DNA of 64,000 bases, from NCBI RefSeq assembly GCF_023347275.1, contig NZ_CP094468.1, positions 1,116,001-1,180,000 of the forward strand, given 5' to 3'. Positions 33,093 to 41,975 of this stretch are shown here, one piece after another (within the stretch, counting starts at the first letter, position 1; every line of letters begins with the position of its first letter). Source of the stretch: Faecalibacterium sp. I3-3-89 (GTDB lineage Bacteria; Bacillota; Clostridia; Oscillospirales; Ruminococcaceae). Made by a program: the position numbers and the translations under genes. The notes beneath the pieces were generated by a model. It saw only the letters and a list, made by a program, of their open reading frames with translations, was not told the DNA's origin and searched no databases.

Positions 33093-34583
33093 TTACAGCT
33101 TGTGATACTTGCGGTCCTCCTGCTCATAGGCAGGCTCGCAGGTGAGGTACATCCCCAGACGCTTGAGGGTGTCGGTGTCCACGCTGGACAGGATGACGGT
33201 GGAGTGCATATCGCAGCCCTTGAGCTTGGAGAGCTGCCGCAGCGCGATGGCGGCAGTCTCATTCTCGGCGGCAGAGCTGGACAGCGCGATGAGGATCTCA
33301 TCGGTGTGCAGGCGGGGGTTGCGGCTGCCGAGGTAGTTGGTCTTGAGGGTCTGGATCGGCTCGATGGCACGGGCGGAGACGAGGTCGATCTCCTGATCGA
33401 TGCCGGCCAGCTTCTTGAGGGCGTTCAGGAGGGCAGAGGAGGCCGCGCCCAGCAGGGGGCCGGTCTTGCCGGTGACGACGGTGCCGTCCGGCAGCTCGAT
33501 GGCGGCGGCGGGCGCGCCGTCGGTGCGCTCGGCCACGGCATGGGCCTGCTTCTCCACCGGGCGCTCGCCGACGGCCAGACCGGCCTGATTCAGCAGCAGC
33601 TCCAGCTTGAACAGCTCGCCGTCCACGTTCTTGCCGGTCTTCTGGTCGCAGAGGGCCTTGAAGTAGCGGCGGACGATCTCGTTGCGGGATGCCTCGCGGC
33701 AGACCTCGTCGTCCACGATGCAGTTGCCTGCCATGTTCACGCCCATGTCGGTGGGAGACTTGTAGGGGCTTTTGCCTGCGATCAGCTCGAACATCGCATT
33801 GACCACCGGGAAGATCTCGATGTCGCGGTTGTAGTTGACGGTGGTGACGCCGTAGGCCTCCAGATGGAAGGGGTCGATCATGTTCACGTCGTTCAGGTCG
33901 GCGGTGGCGGCCTCATAGGCGAGGTTGACCGGGTGCTTGAGGGGCAGGTTCCAGATGGGGAAGGTCTCGAACTTGGCGTAGCCCGCCTTGATGCCCCGCT
34001 TGTGCTCATGGTAGAGCTGGGACAGGCAGGTGGCCATCTTGCCGCTGCCGGGGCCGGGGGCTGTGATGACGACGAGGGGGCGCTGGGTCTCGATGTAGTC
34101 GTTCTTGCCGTAGCCCTCGTCGCTGACGATGCGGGCCACATCGTTGGGGTAGCCCGGGATCTTGTAGTGGCGGAAGGTGCGCACGCCCACGCTGTTCAGC
34201 TTGTGCTCAAAGGCTTCGACTTCGGGGGCGGCGGTGTACATGGTCACGCAGACGCTGCCCACGAACAGGCCCATGCCCTGAAAAGCGTCGATGAGGCGGA
34301 GGACGTCGAGGTCGTAGGTGATGCCGTAGTCGCCGCGCACCTTGCTGCTGATGATGTCCTGTGCGCTGATGACGATGACGATCTCGGCCTGCTCCTTGAG
34401 CTGCAGCAGCATCTGCAGCTTGGAGTCCGGCTCAAAGCCCGGCAGCACGCGGGAGGCGTGGTAGTCGTCGAACAGCTTGCCGCCAAACTCGAGGTAGAGC
34501 TTGTTGTCGAACTGTGCGATGCGCTCCCGGATGTGCTGGGACTGCATCTGAAGATATTTCGCGTTGTCAAAGCCTATTTTCAT
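33093..34583 (-). CDS. DUF1846 family protein
   Basis: A 496-aa cytoplasmic protein of the family's usual length. It begins MKIGFDNAKYLQMQSQHIRE and includes a P-loop-like VVITAPGPGSGKMATCLSQL near residue 165, and the NMAGNCIVDDEVCREASRNE segment, all conserved in DUF1846 proteins. Biochemical role unknown; the P-loop-like motif suggests nucleotide binding but this is inference. It has RBS AAGAGGAG before ATG and is monocistronic between two convergent or divergent neighbours. Confidence 0.82.
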   Translation of the reverse strand: MKIGFDNAKYLQMQSQHIRERIAQFDNKLYLEFGGKLFDDYHASRVLPGFEPDSKLQMLLQLKEQAEIVIVISAQDIISSKVRGDYGITYDLDVLRLIDAFQGMGLFVGSVCVTMYTAAPEVEAFEHKLNSVGVRTFRHYKIPGYPNDVARIVSDEGYGKNDYIETQRPLVVITAPGPGSGKMATCLSQLYHEHKRGIKAGYAKFETFPIWNLPLKHPVNLAYEAATADLNDVNMIDPFHLEAYGVTTVNYNRDIEIFPVVNAMFELIAGKSPYKSPTDMGVNMAGNCIVDDEVCREASRNEIVRRYFKALCDQKTGKNVDGELFKLELLLNQAGLAVGERPVEKQAHAVAERTDGAPAAAIELPDGTVVTGKTGPLLGAASSALLNALKKLAGIDQEIDLVSARAIEPIQTLKTNYLGSRNPRLHTDEILIALSSSAAENETAAIALRQLSKLKGCDMHSTVILSSVDTDTLKRLGMYLTCEPAYEQEDRKYHKL

Positions 34584-34696
34584 GGAATGCTCCTCTTCCT
34601 GTTTTTACAACTTCAACTCCGGCACCCCGGTGGTGCGGCAGGCCGGAGAGTCACACAAACACTTTATAGTATAGCATACGAGGGACCCCGGCGCAA

Positions 34697-35410
34697 TTAT
34701 TTTTTGTGGGCTTCCATCTGTTCCAGCTGCTCCAGCTCCTCGATGTCCTCCTTGAGGAACATGAGGCAGAAGCTCACGCCCAGCAGCAGGCAGGACAGCC
34801 AGATTGCCCGGCCTGCCATGGGGAGCAGGGCCACGCTGCCGATGCCTGCACCCAGCGCGAACAGGAAGATGATGGCGAAGTAGTGCACCGCCTTGCCGAA
34901 GGCCTTGGCGTTGCCGCCCACCAGCCACGCACAGAGAGAGTCCATGCCGCTGCGCAGGTTGCCGATGCACATGGTGCTGGCGAAGGCGTAGCCGTTCACC
35001 TTGCGGAAGGCCTGCACCTGCATCGCGCAGGAGAAGGAGACGATGGAATTGGCCAGCAGGTTCAGCTCCTGCGGCAGAAAGCCCACGACGAAGAGCAGCA
35101 GGATCTCGAACAGCACCACCAGCTGACGCCAGTGGAGCCACTGCATCTCCCTCAGCTTGAGGCGGATGAACTCGGCAGCGAAGATGCCCAACGCAAAGGC
35201 GCACAGGGGGACCAGATACCGCAGGGCCTCGCCCCACTCGCCCGCAAAGGCATGGACCGACATCAGCACGATGTTGCCGGTCTGGGCGTTGGCAAAGACC
35301 TTGCCGCGGAAGAGATAAGTATAAACGTCCTGCAGACCGCCCGAGACGGAGAGAAAAAGGGCGGTGATGAAGGCTTCGGACATCTGTCCGTGAGGTTTGA
35401 GAGACGGCAT
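34697..35410 (-). CDS. DUF1275/YoaK family membrane protein
   Basis: A 237-aa protein with six hydrophobic segments, opening FITALFLSVSGGLQDVYTYL and then the conserved FANAQTGNIVLMS segment of YoaK proteins near residue 45. The C-terminus is a charged coiled tail (EDIEELEQLEQMEAHKK). Function unknown; membrane location expected. ATG 35410 has AAGGAGG ten bases upstream and is preferred over the longer frame at 35461. Confidence 0.82.
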   Translation of the reverse strand: MPSLKPHGQMSEAFITALFLSVSGGLQDVYTYLFRGKVFANAQTGNIVLMSVHAFAGEWGEALRYLVPLCAFALGIFAAEFIRLKLREMQWLHWRQLVVLFEILLLFVVGFLPQELNLLANSIVSFSCAMQVQAFRKVNGYAFASTMCIGNLRSGMDSLCAWLVGGNAKAFGKAVHYFAIIFLFALGAGIGSVALLPMAGRAIWLSCLLLGVSFCLMFLKEDIEELEQLEQMEAHKK

Positions 35411-35543
35411 AAAAGCTTCCTCCTTATATCTAGAATAACTCCATGCCATACTATAACGCAAAATTGGCGTTTTGTCAAAAACTGTGGGATATTTTTTATC
35501 AATAATGACGATTCCGGGCGGGTATCGCAGGAGGCACGATGCT

Positions 35544-35572
35544 TTGCAATGCGGCGCAGACTGTGGTATAAT
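35544..35572 (+). promoter_or_regulatory. Promoter upstream of the TrmH-family gene
   Basis: TTGCAA (35544-35549), 17-base spacer, TATAAT (35567-35572) with an extended TGTGG. The same TGGTATAATA recurs at 35683-35692, nearer the gene, but without a matching -35. Confidence 0.6.
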
Positions 35573-35692
35573 ATCGCTAACGCGATATTATAAGTTTTAT
35601 GCGCAGCGCCTCGCCGCTTGCTCCTGCGGAGCTGCGTGGCAACCGGCTTTGGATGCGCAATTATACCATTTCACTGCGTTCATGGTATAATA
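35564..35692. repeat. Palindrome-bounded 119-bp unit between two TGGTATAATA direct repeats
   Basis: TGGTATAATA occurs at 35564-35573 and 35683-35692. The first lies in ATAATATCGC-TAAC-GCGATATTAT (35568-35591); the second closes TTATACCAT-N12-ATGGTATAA (35661-35690). The interior is GC-rich. The layout looks like a small inserted element with a duplicated target, but it could be coincidence. Confidence 0.5.
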
Positions 35693-35733
35693 CACAGAAA
35701 ACAGCATTTGCAGGAGAAGGAGGGGCTGTCTGT

Positions 35734-36561
35734 ATGCCCAACATCATCGAGATCACGGATTTCCACGCGCCGGAGCTGGACCCCTATGCCCGGCTGACCC
35801 AGAACCAGCTGCGCAATCGCCTCGAACCGGAGAAAGGCATCTTCATCGCCGAAAGCCCGAAGGTCATCGACCGGGCGCTGGACGCAGGCTATGAGCCGGT
35901 GTCCCTGCTGATGGAGCGCCGACAGATCACCGGCCCGGCGGCGGGCATCCTGAGCCGCTGCGGCGATGCGCCGGTGTACACCGCCGATCGGGAGCTGCTG
36001 GCGGCGCTGACCGGCTTTGAGCTGACCCGGGGCGTGCTCTGCGCATTCCGCCGTCCCGCGCCCCGCCCGGTGGAAGAGCTGTGCCGGGACGCCCGCCGGG
36101 TGGCGGTGCTGGAGGGCATCGTGGACTCCACCAATGTGGGGGCGATCTTCCGCTCGGCGGCGGCTCTGAACATGGACGCCGTCCTCATCAATCCCTCCTG
36201 CTGCGACCCGCTCTGCCGCCGCGCTGTCCGGGTCAGCATGGGCACGGTGTTTCAGGTGCCTTGGGGGCAGCTGGGCGACAGCCCGGCAGACTGGCCGGAG
36301 AAGGGGATGGACGTCCTCCACGCCCTCGGCTTCAAGACGGCGGCGATGGCCCTCAGCGACCGCTCGGTGAACATCGATGACGAGCAGCTGGCCAGAGAGC
36401 CGAAGCTTGCCATCGTGCTGGGTACCGAGGGCGACGGTCTGGCCGCCAGCACCATCGCGTCCTGCGACTATACCGTGAAGATCCCCATGTCCCACGGCGT
36501 CGATTCGCTGAACGTCGCCGCCGCCAGCGCCGTGGCGTTCTGGCAATTAGGCAAGCAGTAA
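35734..36561 (+). CDS. TrmH/SpoU family RNA methyltransferase
   Basis: A 275-aa protein. The N-terminal substrate-binding region (GIFIAESPKVIDRALDAG) is followed by the SPOUT knot domain with its three motifs: GIVDSTNVGAIFRSAAALN near residue 130, IVLGTEGDGL near 227, and IPMSHGVDSLNVAAASAVAF near 250. It methylates the 2'-O of an rRNA or tRNA nucleotide using SAM; the target cannot be assigned. ATG 35734 follows GAAGGAGGGG. Monocistronic, with a terminator downstream. Confidence 0.87.
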   Translation: MPNIIEITDFHAPELDPYARLTQNQLRNRLEPEKGIFIAESPKVIDRALDAGYEPVSLLMERRQITGPAAGILSRCGDAPVYTADRELLAALTGFELTRGVLCAFRRPAPRPVEELCRDARRVAVLEGIVDSTNVGAIFRSAAALNMDAVLINPSCCDPLCRRAVRVSMGTVFQVPWGQLGDSPADWPEKGMDVLHALGFKTAAMALSDRSVNIDDEQLAREPKLAIVLGTEGDGLAASTIASCDYTVKIPMSHGVDSLNVAAASAVAFWQLGKQ

Positions 36562-36574
36562 AAAGTTATAAAGG

Positions 36575-36608
36575 AAAAGGCTGTTGCGGCAAAAGCAACA
36601 GCCTTTTT
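36575..36608. terminator. Bidirectional terminator between trmH-like and galT
   Basis: AAGGCTGTTGC (36577-36587) and GCAACAGCCTT (36595-36605) with AAAA before and TTTTTT after. Confidence 0.87.
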
Positions 36609-36615
36609 TGCTGGA

Positions 36616-38112
36616 TCAAATCGTAGAAAGGAACCGCTCGAAGCCTGCGCGGCCTGCGGCGTCCATCTTGTAGACGCCGGCGTCCTCGAGCACCTGCGCG
36701 AAGACGTGGCCGACCTCGTCCTGTACGATGCTGTGGACGTTTTCGGCGTTCAGCTCCGGGTGACGGGCGAGGATGTCCATCGCCCACTCGGCGTGCTTCT
36801 GGATGCTCTCGCCGTACTCGGCGGCGGGAGTGCGGGCCGCGAGAGCGGTCTCCACATCAGCCATCTCTGCCTTCAGGCGGCTGGGCAGGACGGCGAGACC
36901 CATGACCTCGATGAGGCCGATGTTTTCTTTTTTGATATGGTGGAGCTTTGCGTGGGGGTGATAAACGCCCAGCGGATGCTCCGGCGTGGTGATGTTGTTG
37001 CGCAGCACCAGATCGAGCTGGAACCGGCCATCCCGCATCCGGGCGATGGGGGTAATGGTGTTGTGCGGCTCGCCGTCGGTCTCGGCGTAGACAAAGCAGC
37101 TCTCGTCGGTGTAGCCCCGCCATGCGGTCAGGATCTTGTCGGCCAGCTCCACGAGGCGCTCGTCATCGGCGCAGGTCAGCCGGATGCAGCTCATGGGCCA
37201 GTGGACGATGCCGGCCTCCACGTCCTCAAAGCCGGGGAAGACCCATGCCTTCTCGATGGGGGCTTTGGCCATGGCGAACTCGTAGTGGCCGCCCTGAAAG
37301 TGGTCATGGCTCAGGATGCTGCCGCCCACGATGGGCAGGTCGGCATTGCTGCCCACGAAGTAGTGGGGGAAGAGGGCCACGAAGTCCAGCAGCTTGCGGA
37401 AGGTGGCACGCTCGATCTTCATGGGGGTGTGCTGGCTGTTGAAGACGATGCAGTGCTCGTTGTAGTAGACGTAGGGGCTGTACTGGAAATTCCACGCGCT
37501 GTCGTTGATGGTCAGCGGGATGATGCGGTGGTTCTCGCGGGCGGGATGGTTCAGCCGGCCCGCATAGCCCTCGTTCTCCACGCAGAGCTGGCACTTGGGG
37601 TAGGCGCTCTGGGGGGCGAGCTTTGCCGCCGCGATGGCCTTGGGGTCCTTTTCGGGCTTCGAGAGGTTGATGGTGATGTCAAGGTCGCCGTAAGGGGTCT
37701 TGGTGACCCACTTGAGGTCCCGCTTGATGCGGTAGCGGCGGATGTAGTCGGTGTCCTGACTGAACTGGTAGAACCAGTCGGTGGCGGCCTGCGGGCCGTC
37801 CGTCTCATACCGCTCCTCAAAGTTGGCCCGCACGATGCTGGGGCGGGGAGTCAGCACGCCCATGAGCTTGGTGTCGAAGAGGTCGCGGGCCGTGGGGCTG
37901 TCGTCGCAGACACCCCGGGCCACGGCATCGTCCACCAGCGCCTTCAGGATGCTCTCGAGGTCGGCGTAGCAGACCTCACCCTCCGGCTCGGTGAAGCTGT
38001 CGAGCTGCATGGTCATGAGGAGCTGGTTGCGGATGTAGATCTCGTCGTCGGGCAGGATAAGCCCGGTGTCCAGACCATAGTTGACGAGCTGCTGGATGGC
38101 GGTGGAGATCAC
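36616..38112 (-). CDS. galT: UDP-glucose--hexose-1-phosphate uridylyltransferase (class II GalT)
   Basis: A 498-aa protein of the Firmicute GalT class. It shows FQYSPYVYYNEHCIVFNSQH, HYFVGSNADLPIVGGSILSH then DHFQGGHYEF, corresponding to the uridylylated-histidine region and metal ligands of this class. It exchanges UMP between UDP-glucose and galactose 1-phosphate. The start is GTG 38112, which overlaps the galK stop as GTGA with GGAGGGAGG nine bases upstream inside galK, so translation is coupled. The much longer upstream frame is the shadow of galK. Confidence 0.9.
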   Translation of the reverse strand: MISTAIQQLVNYGLDTGLILPDDEIYIRNQLLMTMQLDSFTEPEGEVCYADLESILKALVDDAVARGVCDDSPTARDLFDTKLMGVLTPRPSIVRANFEERYETDGPQAATDWFYQFSQDTDYIRRYRIKRDLKWVTKTPYGDLDITINLSKPEKDPKAIAAAKLAPQSAYPKCQLCVENEGYAGRLNHPARENHRIIPLTINDSAWNFQYSPYVYYNEHCIVFNSQHTPMKIERATFRKLLDFVALFPHYFVGSNADLPIVGGSILSHDHFQGGHYEFAMAKAPIEKAWVFPGFEDVEAGIVHWPMSCIRLTCADDERLVELADKILTAWRGYTDESCFVYAETDGEPHNTITPIARMRDGRFQLDLVLRNNITTPEHPLGVYHPHAKLHHIKKENIGLIEVMGLAVLPSRLKAEMADVETALAARTPAAEYGESIQKHAEWAMDILARHPELNAENVHSIVQDEVGHVFAQVLEDAGVYKMDAAGRAGFERFLSTI

Positions 38113-39395
38113 AGGACAGCGCCTCCCTCCGGACGGATGGAGAGGACGTGGCAGCGGCCCTCGCCGAGGATGGCTTCCATGCCGGCCTTGAACTCGGCCA
38201 GCATCTCGACGGGCACAAAGGCCTGCACCGTACCGGCGAAGCCGCCGCCGTGGACGCGGACTGCACCCTTGCCGCCCAGCAGATGCTTTGCGGCGGCGAT
38301 GGTGACGCCCACCTCCTGATGCTCCTTGTAGCCTGCGGGGATGACGTTCTGCAGGTACTCCCAGCTGCTGCGGCCCGACTCGTTCACGAGGCGGAGGAAG
38401 GTGTCGAAGTCGTCGTCGCGGAGAGCAGCCACCTGCTTTGCCACCCGGTCGTTGTCGGCGTAGATATGGAAGGCGCGGAGGACGGCCCGGTCGCCGCACT
38501 GTCTGCGGCATTCGGGCAGCTTTGCGAGGAAGGTCTCGAAGGGTACGTCCCGCAGCACCTCGCCGCCGCAGACAGCGGCCACGGCGCGGCACTCGGCGGG
38601 GATGGCGGCGTACTCATCGGTCAGGTCGGCGTGGTCTGCGCCGGAGTCGAGGATGCAGAGGGCAAGGCCCGCCTTAGAGAAGTCTACGGCCACCGGCTCG
38701 ACGACCGGCTTGGCGGGGCTGGCGAAGTCGATGGTGATGATGTTGCCCACGCTGGAGGCCATCTGGTCCATCAGGCCGCAGGGCTTGCCGAAGTAGACGT
38801 TCTCGGCCCACTGGCCGATCTGGGCGATGGCGATGGGGGAGACCTTCTCGGCCATGAAGCAGTCGTTCAGGATGACGCCGATGAGGACCTCGAAGGCGGC
38901 AGAAGAGGAGACGCCGCTGCCCTTGGGCACGTTGGAGGAGATGTAGACATCCAGACCGGTGAGCATTGCGCCCCGCTGGGTGAAGGCGGCGCACTCGCCG
39001 CGCAGCAGGGAGGCGGTGGTGTTCTCCTCCTCCTTGCGGGCCTCGAGGTCGTCGAGGTCGATGATGCACAGGTCGTAGCCCTCGCTCTGGACCCGGAGCT
39101 GGCCCTTGTCGTTGGGGGCGGCGGCAGCGATCATGTCGATGTTCACGCTGCCGGCCAGCACACGGCCATGCTGGTGGTCGGTGTGGTTGCCGCCGATCTC
39201 GGTGCGGCCGGGGGCGCTGTAAAGACCGGCCTCGGCGTGGGGGCCGAAGGTCTTTTCCAGACCGTCCAGCACGGCGGCGTAGCGGGCGGCCTCGGAGGCC
39301 GTCTCGGCGGGTGCGCAGCAATACAGGGAGGCGAGGCGCGCGGCGTGGGTGCCGCCGGACAGCTCCTGCTTCCATACGGGAATGGACTTCATCAT
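38109..39395 (-). CDS. galK: Galactokinase (copy 2, with galT)
   Basis: A 428-aa GHMP kinase. It has GRTEIGGNHTDHQHG near residue 65, the ATP loop PKGSGVSSSAAFE near 160, KPCGLMDQMASSVGN near 200, and VHGGGFAGTVQAF near the C-terminus. It phosphorylates galactose at C1; the partner galT follows with a 4-base overlap. ATG 39395 (first of two consecutive Met codons) is 8 bases after AGGAGG. About 43 percent or more of the positions I compared by eye match copy 1 at 14149; this is an impression, not a computed value. Confidence 0.92.
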   Translation of the reverse strand: MMKSIPVWKQELSGGTHAARLASLYCCAPAETASEAARYAAVLDGLEKTFGPHAEAGLYSAPGRTEIGGNHTDHQHGRVLAGSVNIDMIAAAAPNDKGQLRVQSEGYDLCIIDLDDLEARKEEENTTASLLRGECAAFTQRGAMLTGLDVYISSNVPKGSGVSSSAAFEVLIGVILNDCFMAEKVSPIAIAQIGQWAENVYFGKPCGLMDQMASSVGNIITIDFASPAKPVVEPVAVDFSKAGLALCILDSGADHADLTDEYAAIPAECRAVAAVCGGEVLRDVPFETFLAKLPECRRQCGDRAVLRAFHIYADNDRVAKQVAALRDDDFDTFLRLVNESGRSSWEYLQNVIPAGYKEHQEVGVTIAAAKHLLGGKGAVRVHGGGFAGTVQAFVPVEMLAEFKAGMEAILGEGRCHVLSIRPEGGAVL

Positions 39396-39687
39396 GGAAT
39401 CTTCCTCCTGACAGATACGTTTTACTTTCTGGATGGTGCGGGAAACACCCGCTTCTATCCCTATAGTAAAGGATTTGCCCCCAAAAAACCATGTCTTATT
39501 GTTGCATCTGAATGAAAAGTTGCAAAAAAGCCCTGCTGGGGCTGCCCGACGGGGGAGCGGAGCGAAGCTCCGGGATAAAATGCAACTGAGACAAAAGTTT
39601 TTTCGAAACCGAAAAAGCATTGTGTAACTGCACAAAAACCTCTGCCCGCTGCGTCCCGACGGAGGCGGAGGAATGATATGGAGAAAA
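39396..39687. other. Gap upstream of galK
   Basis: A possible minus-strand -10 (TACTAT, near 39459-39464) precedes galK. A GGAGC/GCTCC hairpin lies near 39554-39571. The rest is AT-rich with no gene seen. GTTGCATCTGAATG (near 39498) could be part of a regulator site. Confidence 0.35.
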
Positions 39688-39727
39688 AATAAAGGCCGCG
39701 TTCCGTCGGCAGGGCGGAACACGGCAC
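39688..39727 (-). terminator. Rho-independent terminator after htpG
   Basis: On the minus strand GCCGTGTTCCG pairs with CGGAACGCGGC and runs into TTTATTTTTTC. Confidence 0.82.
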
Positions 39728-39807
39728 TTCGATGAAAGGATAGTAAGGGAAGAGAGTATGATGTCGGGCGGAGAGCAAGGGAGCAAAGCCCTCCGGCCGG
39801 AAACGCA

Positions 39808-41736
39808 TTACTGCATCAGGCTGCACACAGCCTCGGCATAGGCGGCGGGATCATCCACGGGCAGGCCCTCGATGAGCTGTGCCTGTGCGTAGAGCAGGGC
39901 GCTGTACTTCTTGAGCTTGTCGGTATCGCCGGCCTCCTGTGCGGCTTTCAGCACAGCAAAGACGGGGTGGTTGACGTTCAGCTCCAGAACTTTGTCGCTC
40001 TTGACGCCCTCGCTGCCGGGCTGCTTGGAGAGGACTTTCTCCATCTCGATGGACAGCGGGCCGTCGGCAGACAGGCAGACGGGGTGATCCTTCAGGCGGG
40101 TGGAGACCTTGACCTCCTTGACCTTGCCGTCCAGAGCGTCCTTCATGGCGTCGAACAGGGCCTTGTTGGCGGTGTTGGTCTCCTCGGCGGCCTTCTTCTC
40201 GTCCTCGGTCTCGAGGCCGAGGTCGCCGCTGTTGACATTCTTGAACTCCACGGTGCCGTCTTTGCCCTCGGCATCCTTGCGGGGATAGGTGCGCATGATC
40301 TGCAGGCAGAACTCGTCCACATCCTCGGTCAGCAGCAGGACATCATAGCCCTTGTCCATGACCAGCTCGGCGGCGGGCAGCTTGGCCAGACGGTCGGTGG
40401 AGTCGCCGGCGGCGAAGTAGATGTACTTCTGCTCGGCGGGCATCTTCTCGACGTACTCCTGCAGCGTGACCATCTTCTGCTCCTTGGCAGACCAGAACAG
40501 CAGCAGGTCGCGCAGAAGCTCGGCGTGCATCCCGTAGTCGGAGTAAGCGCCGAACTTCAGCTGACGGCCAAACTCCTTCCAGAAGCTCTCGTATTTTTCG
40601 CGGTCGTTGGCCAGCATGGCGTGCAGCTCGTTCTTGATCTTCTTTTCCAGCGCGTTGTGGATGAGCTTGAGCTGGCTGTCCTTCTGCAGCATCTCGCGGC
40701 TGATGTTCAGGCTCAGGTCCTGACTGTCCACGATGCCCTTGACGAAGCTGAAGTAGTCGGGCAGCAGGTCGCCGCACTTCTCCATGATGAGGATGCCGGA
40801 GGCGTAGAGGGCCAGACCCTTCTCGTAGTCCTTGGTGTAGAAGTCGTAGGGGCGGTGGCTGGGCACGAAGAGCAGGGCGTTGTAGTTCGCGGTGCCCTCG
40901 GTGCGGCTGACGATGACCCGGGCGGGGTCGGCGTAGTCGTTGAACTTATCCTTATAGAAGCTGGCGTACTCCTCGTCGGTGACTTCACTCTTCTGCTTCT
41001 TCCAGATGGGTACCATGCTGTTCAGGGTCTCCAGCTCGGTGTAAGTCTCCCACTCGGGCTTGTAGTCCTCGGGCTTGGGGTCGGGTTCGGGCTTCTGACG
41101 GCTCTTCTCCCGCTCCATCTGGATGGGGTAGCGGACATAGTCGCTGTACTTCTTGACGATGGCCACGATGCCATACTCGTCGAGGAAGTTGTCGTAGTGG
41201 TCGGTCTCGGTGTCGGGCTTGATGTGGAGGATGATGTCGGTGCCCGCCGTCTCCTTCTGGGCAGGCTCCAGCTCATAGCCGTCCGCACCGCTGGACTCCC
41301 ACTGCCATGCCTCGTCGGAGCCGTAGGCCTTGGAGATGACCGTCACCTTGTCGGCCACCATGAAGGCGGAGTAGAAGCCGACGCCGAACTGGCCGATGAT
41401 GTCGATGTTCTCGTCCTTGTTGTCCTTCTTGAAGTCGAGGGAGCCGGAGTGGGCGATGGTGCCGAGGTTCTGCTCCAGCTCCTCCTTCGTCATGCCGATG
41501 CCGTTATCGGAGATGGTAAGGGTGCGGCTGTCCTTGTCGCGGGTGAGCAGGATGCGGAAATCGCCTTTGTTCATGCCGACGGAGGGGTCGGTCAGGCTCT
41601 TATAATACAGCTTGTCGATGGCGTCCGAAGCGTTGGAGATCAGCTCCCGCAGGAAGATCTCCTTGTTGGTGTAGATGGAGTTGATCATCATGTCCATCAG
41701 CTTTTTGCTTTCGGCCTGAAATTCTTTTTTCGCCAT
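39808..41736 (-). CDS. htpG: Hsp90-family molecular chaperone HtpG
   Basis: A 642-aa protein of the usual bacterial length. The N-terminal GHKL ATPase has INSIYTNKEIFLRELISNAS, SDNGIGMTKEEL and GQFGVGFYSAFMVADKV (Hsp90 signature near residue 110-130). The middle domain has NISREMLQKD (catalytic Arg loop near residue 340). The C-terminal dimerisation domain ends at the stop without an MEEVD tail, as in bacteria. ATG 41736 has AGAGG upstream. It is transcribed alone, from a promoter carrying a CIRCE operator. Confidence 0.95.
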   Translation of the reverse strand: MAKKEFQAESKKLMDMMINSIYTNKEIFLRELISNASDAIDKLYYKSLTDPSVGMNKGDFRILLTRDKDSRTLTISDNGIGMTKEELEQNLGTIAHSGSLDFKKDNKDENIDIIGQFGVGFYSAFMVADKVTVISKAYGSDEAWQWESSGADGYELEPAQKETAGTDIILHIKPDTETDHYDNFLDEYGIVAIVKKYSDYVRYPIQMEREKSRQKPEPDPKPEDYKPEWETYTELETLNSMVPIWKKQKSEVTDEEYASFYKDKFNDYADPARVIVSRTEGTANYNALLFVPSHRPYDFYTKDYEKGLALYASGILIMEKCGDLLPDYFSFVKGIVDSQDLSLNISREMLQKDSQLKLIHNALEKKIKNELHAMLANDREKYESFWKEFGRQLKFGAYSDYGMHAELLRDLLLFWSAKEQKMVTLQEYVEKMPAEQKYIYFAAGDSTDRLAKLPAAELVMDKGYDVLLLTEDVDEFCLQIMRTYPRKDAEGKDGTVEFKNVNSGDLGLETEDEKKAAEETNTANKALFDAMKDALDGKVKEVKVSTRLKDHPVCLSADGPLSIEMEKVLSKQPGSEGVKSDKVLELNVNHPVFAVLKAAQEAGDTDKLKKYSALLYAQAQLIEGLPVDDPAAYAEAVCSLMQ

Positions 41737-41801
41737 AATACAAAACCTCTTTTTATCAGATTCAATGCCAGCACCCGGAGCGGTTGACTGCTCACAAGGA
41801 C

Positions 41802-41828
41802 TTAGCACTCATAACTTTCGAGTGCTAA
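41802..41828. promoter_or_regulatory. CIRCE operator (HrcA binding site) of htpG
   Basis: TTAGCACTC (41802-41810), 9-base spacer, GAGTGCTAA (41820-41828): an exact match to the CIRCE consensus. It overlaps the transcription start of the htpG promoter, as HrcA repression requires. Confidence 0.95.
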
Positions 41829-41855
41829 TATACACCGGCGGGAAATAAAAATCAA
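41827..41855 (-). promoter_or_regulatory. Promoter of htpG
   Basis: Minus strand: TTGATT (41855-41850), 17-base spacer, TATATT (41832-41827), immediately followed by CIRCE. Confidence 0.8.
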
Positions 41856-41905
41856 GGGCTTTCATAAAAAGTTCAAAAAACTTTCCCGGCGGGGCGGCGT
41901 TTGGC

Positions 41906-41934
41906 TTTACTTTGCCCTGCCGAAGCCGTATAAT
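41906..41934 (+). promoter_or_regulatory. Promoter of the esterase-like gene at 41976
   Basis: TTTACT (41906-41911), 17-base spacer, TATAAT (41929-41934); divergent from htpG. Confidence 0.65.
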
Positions 41935-41975
41935 GGGCCGGAGTGATCTGTATAAAAAAGGAGGAAAACGGAACG

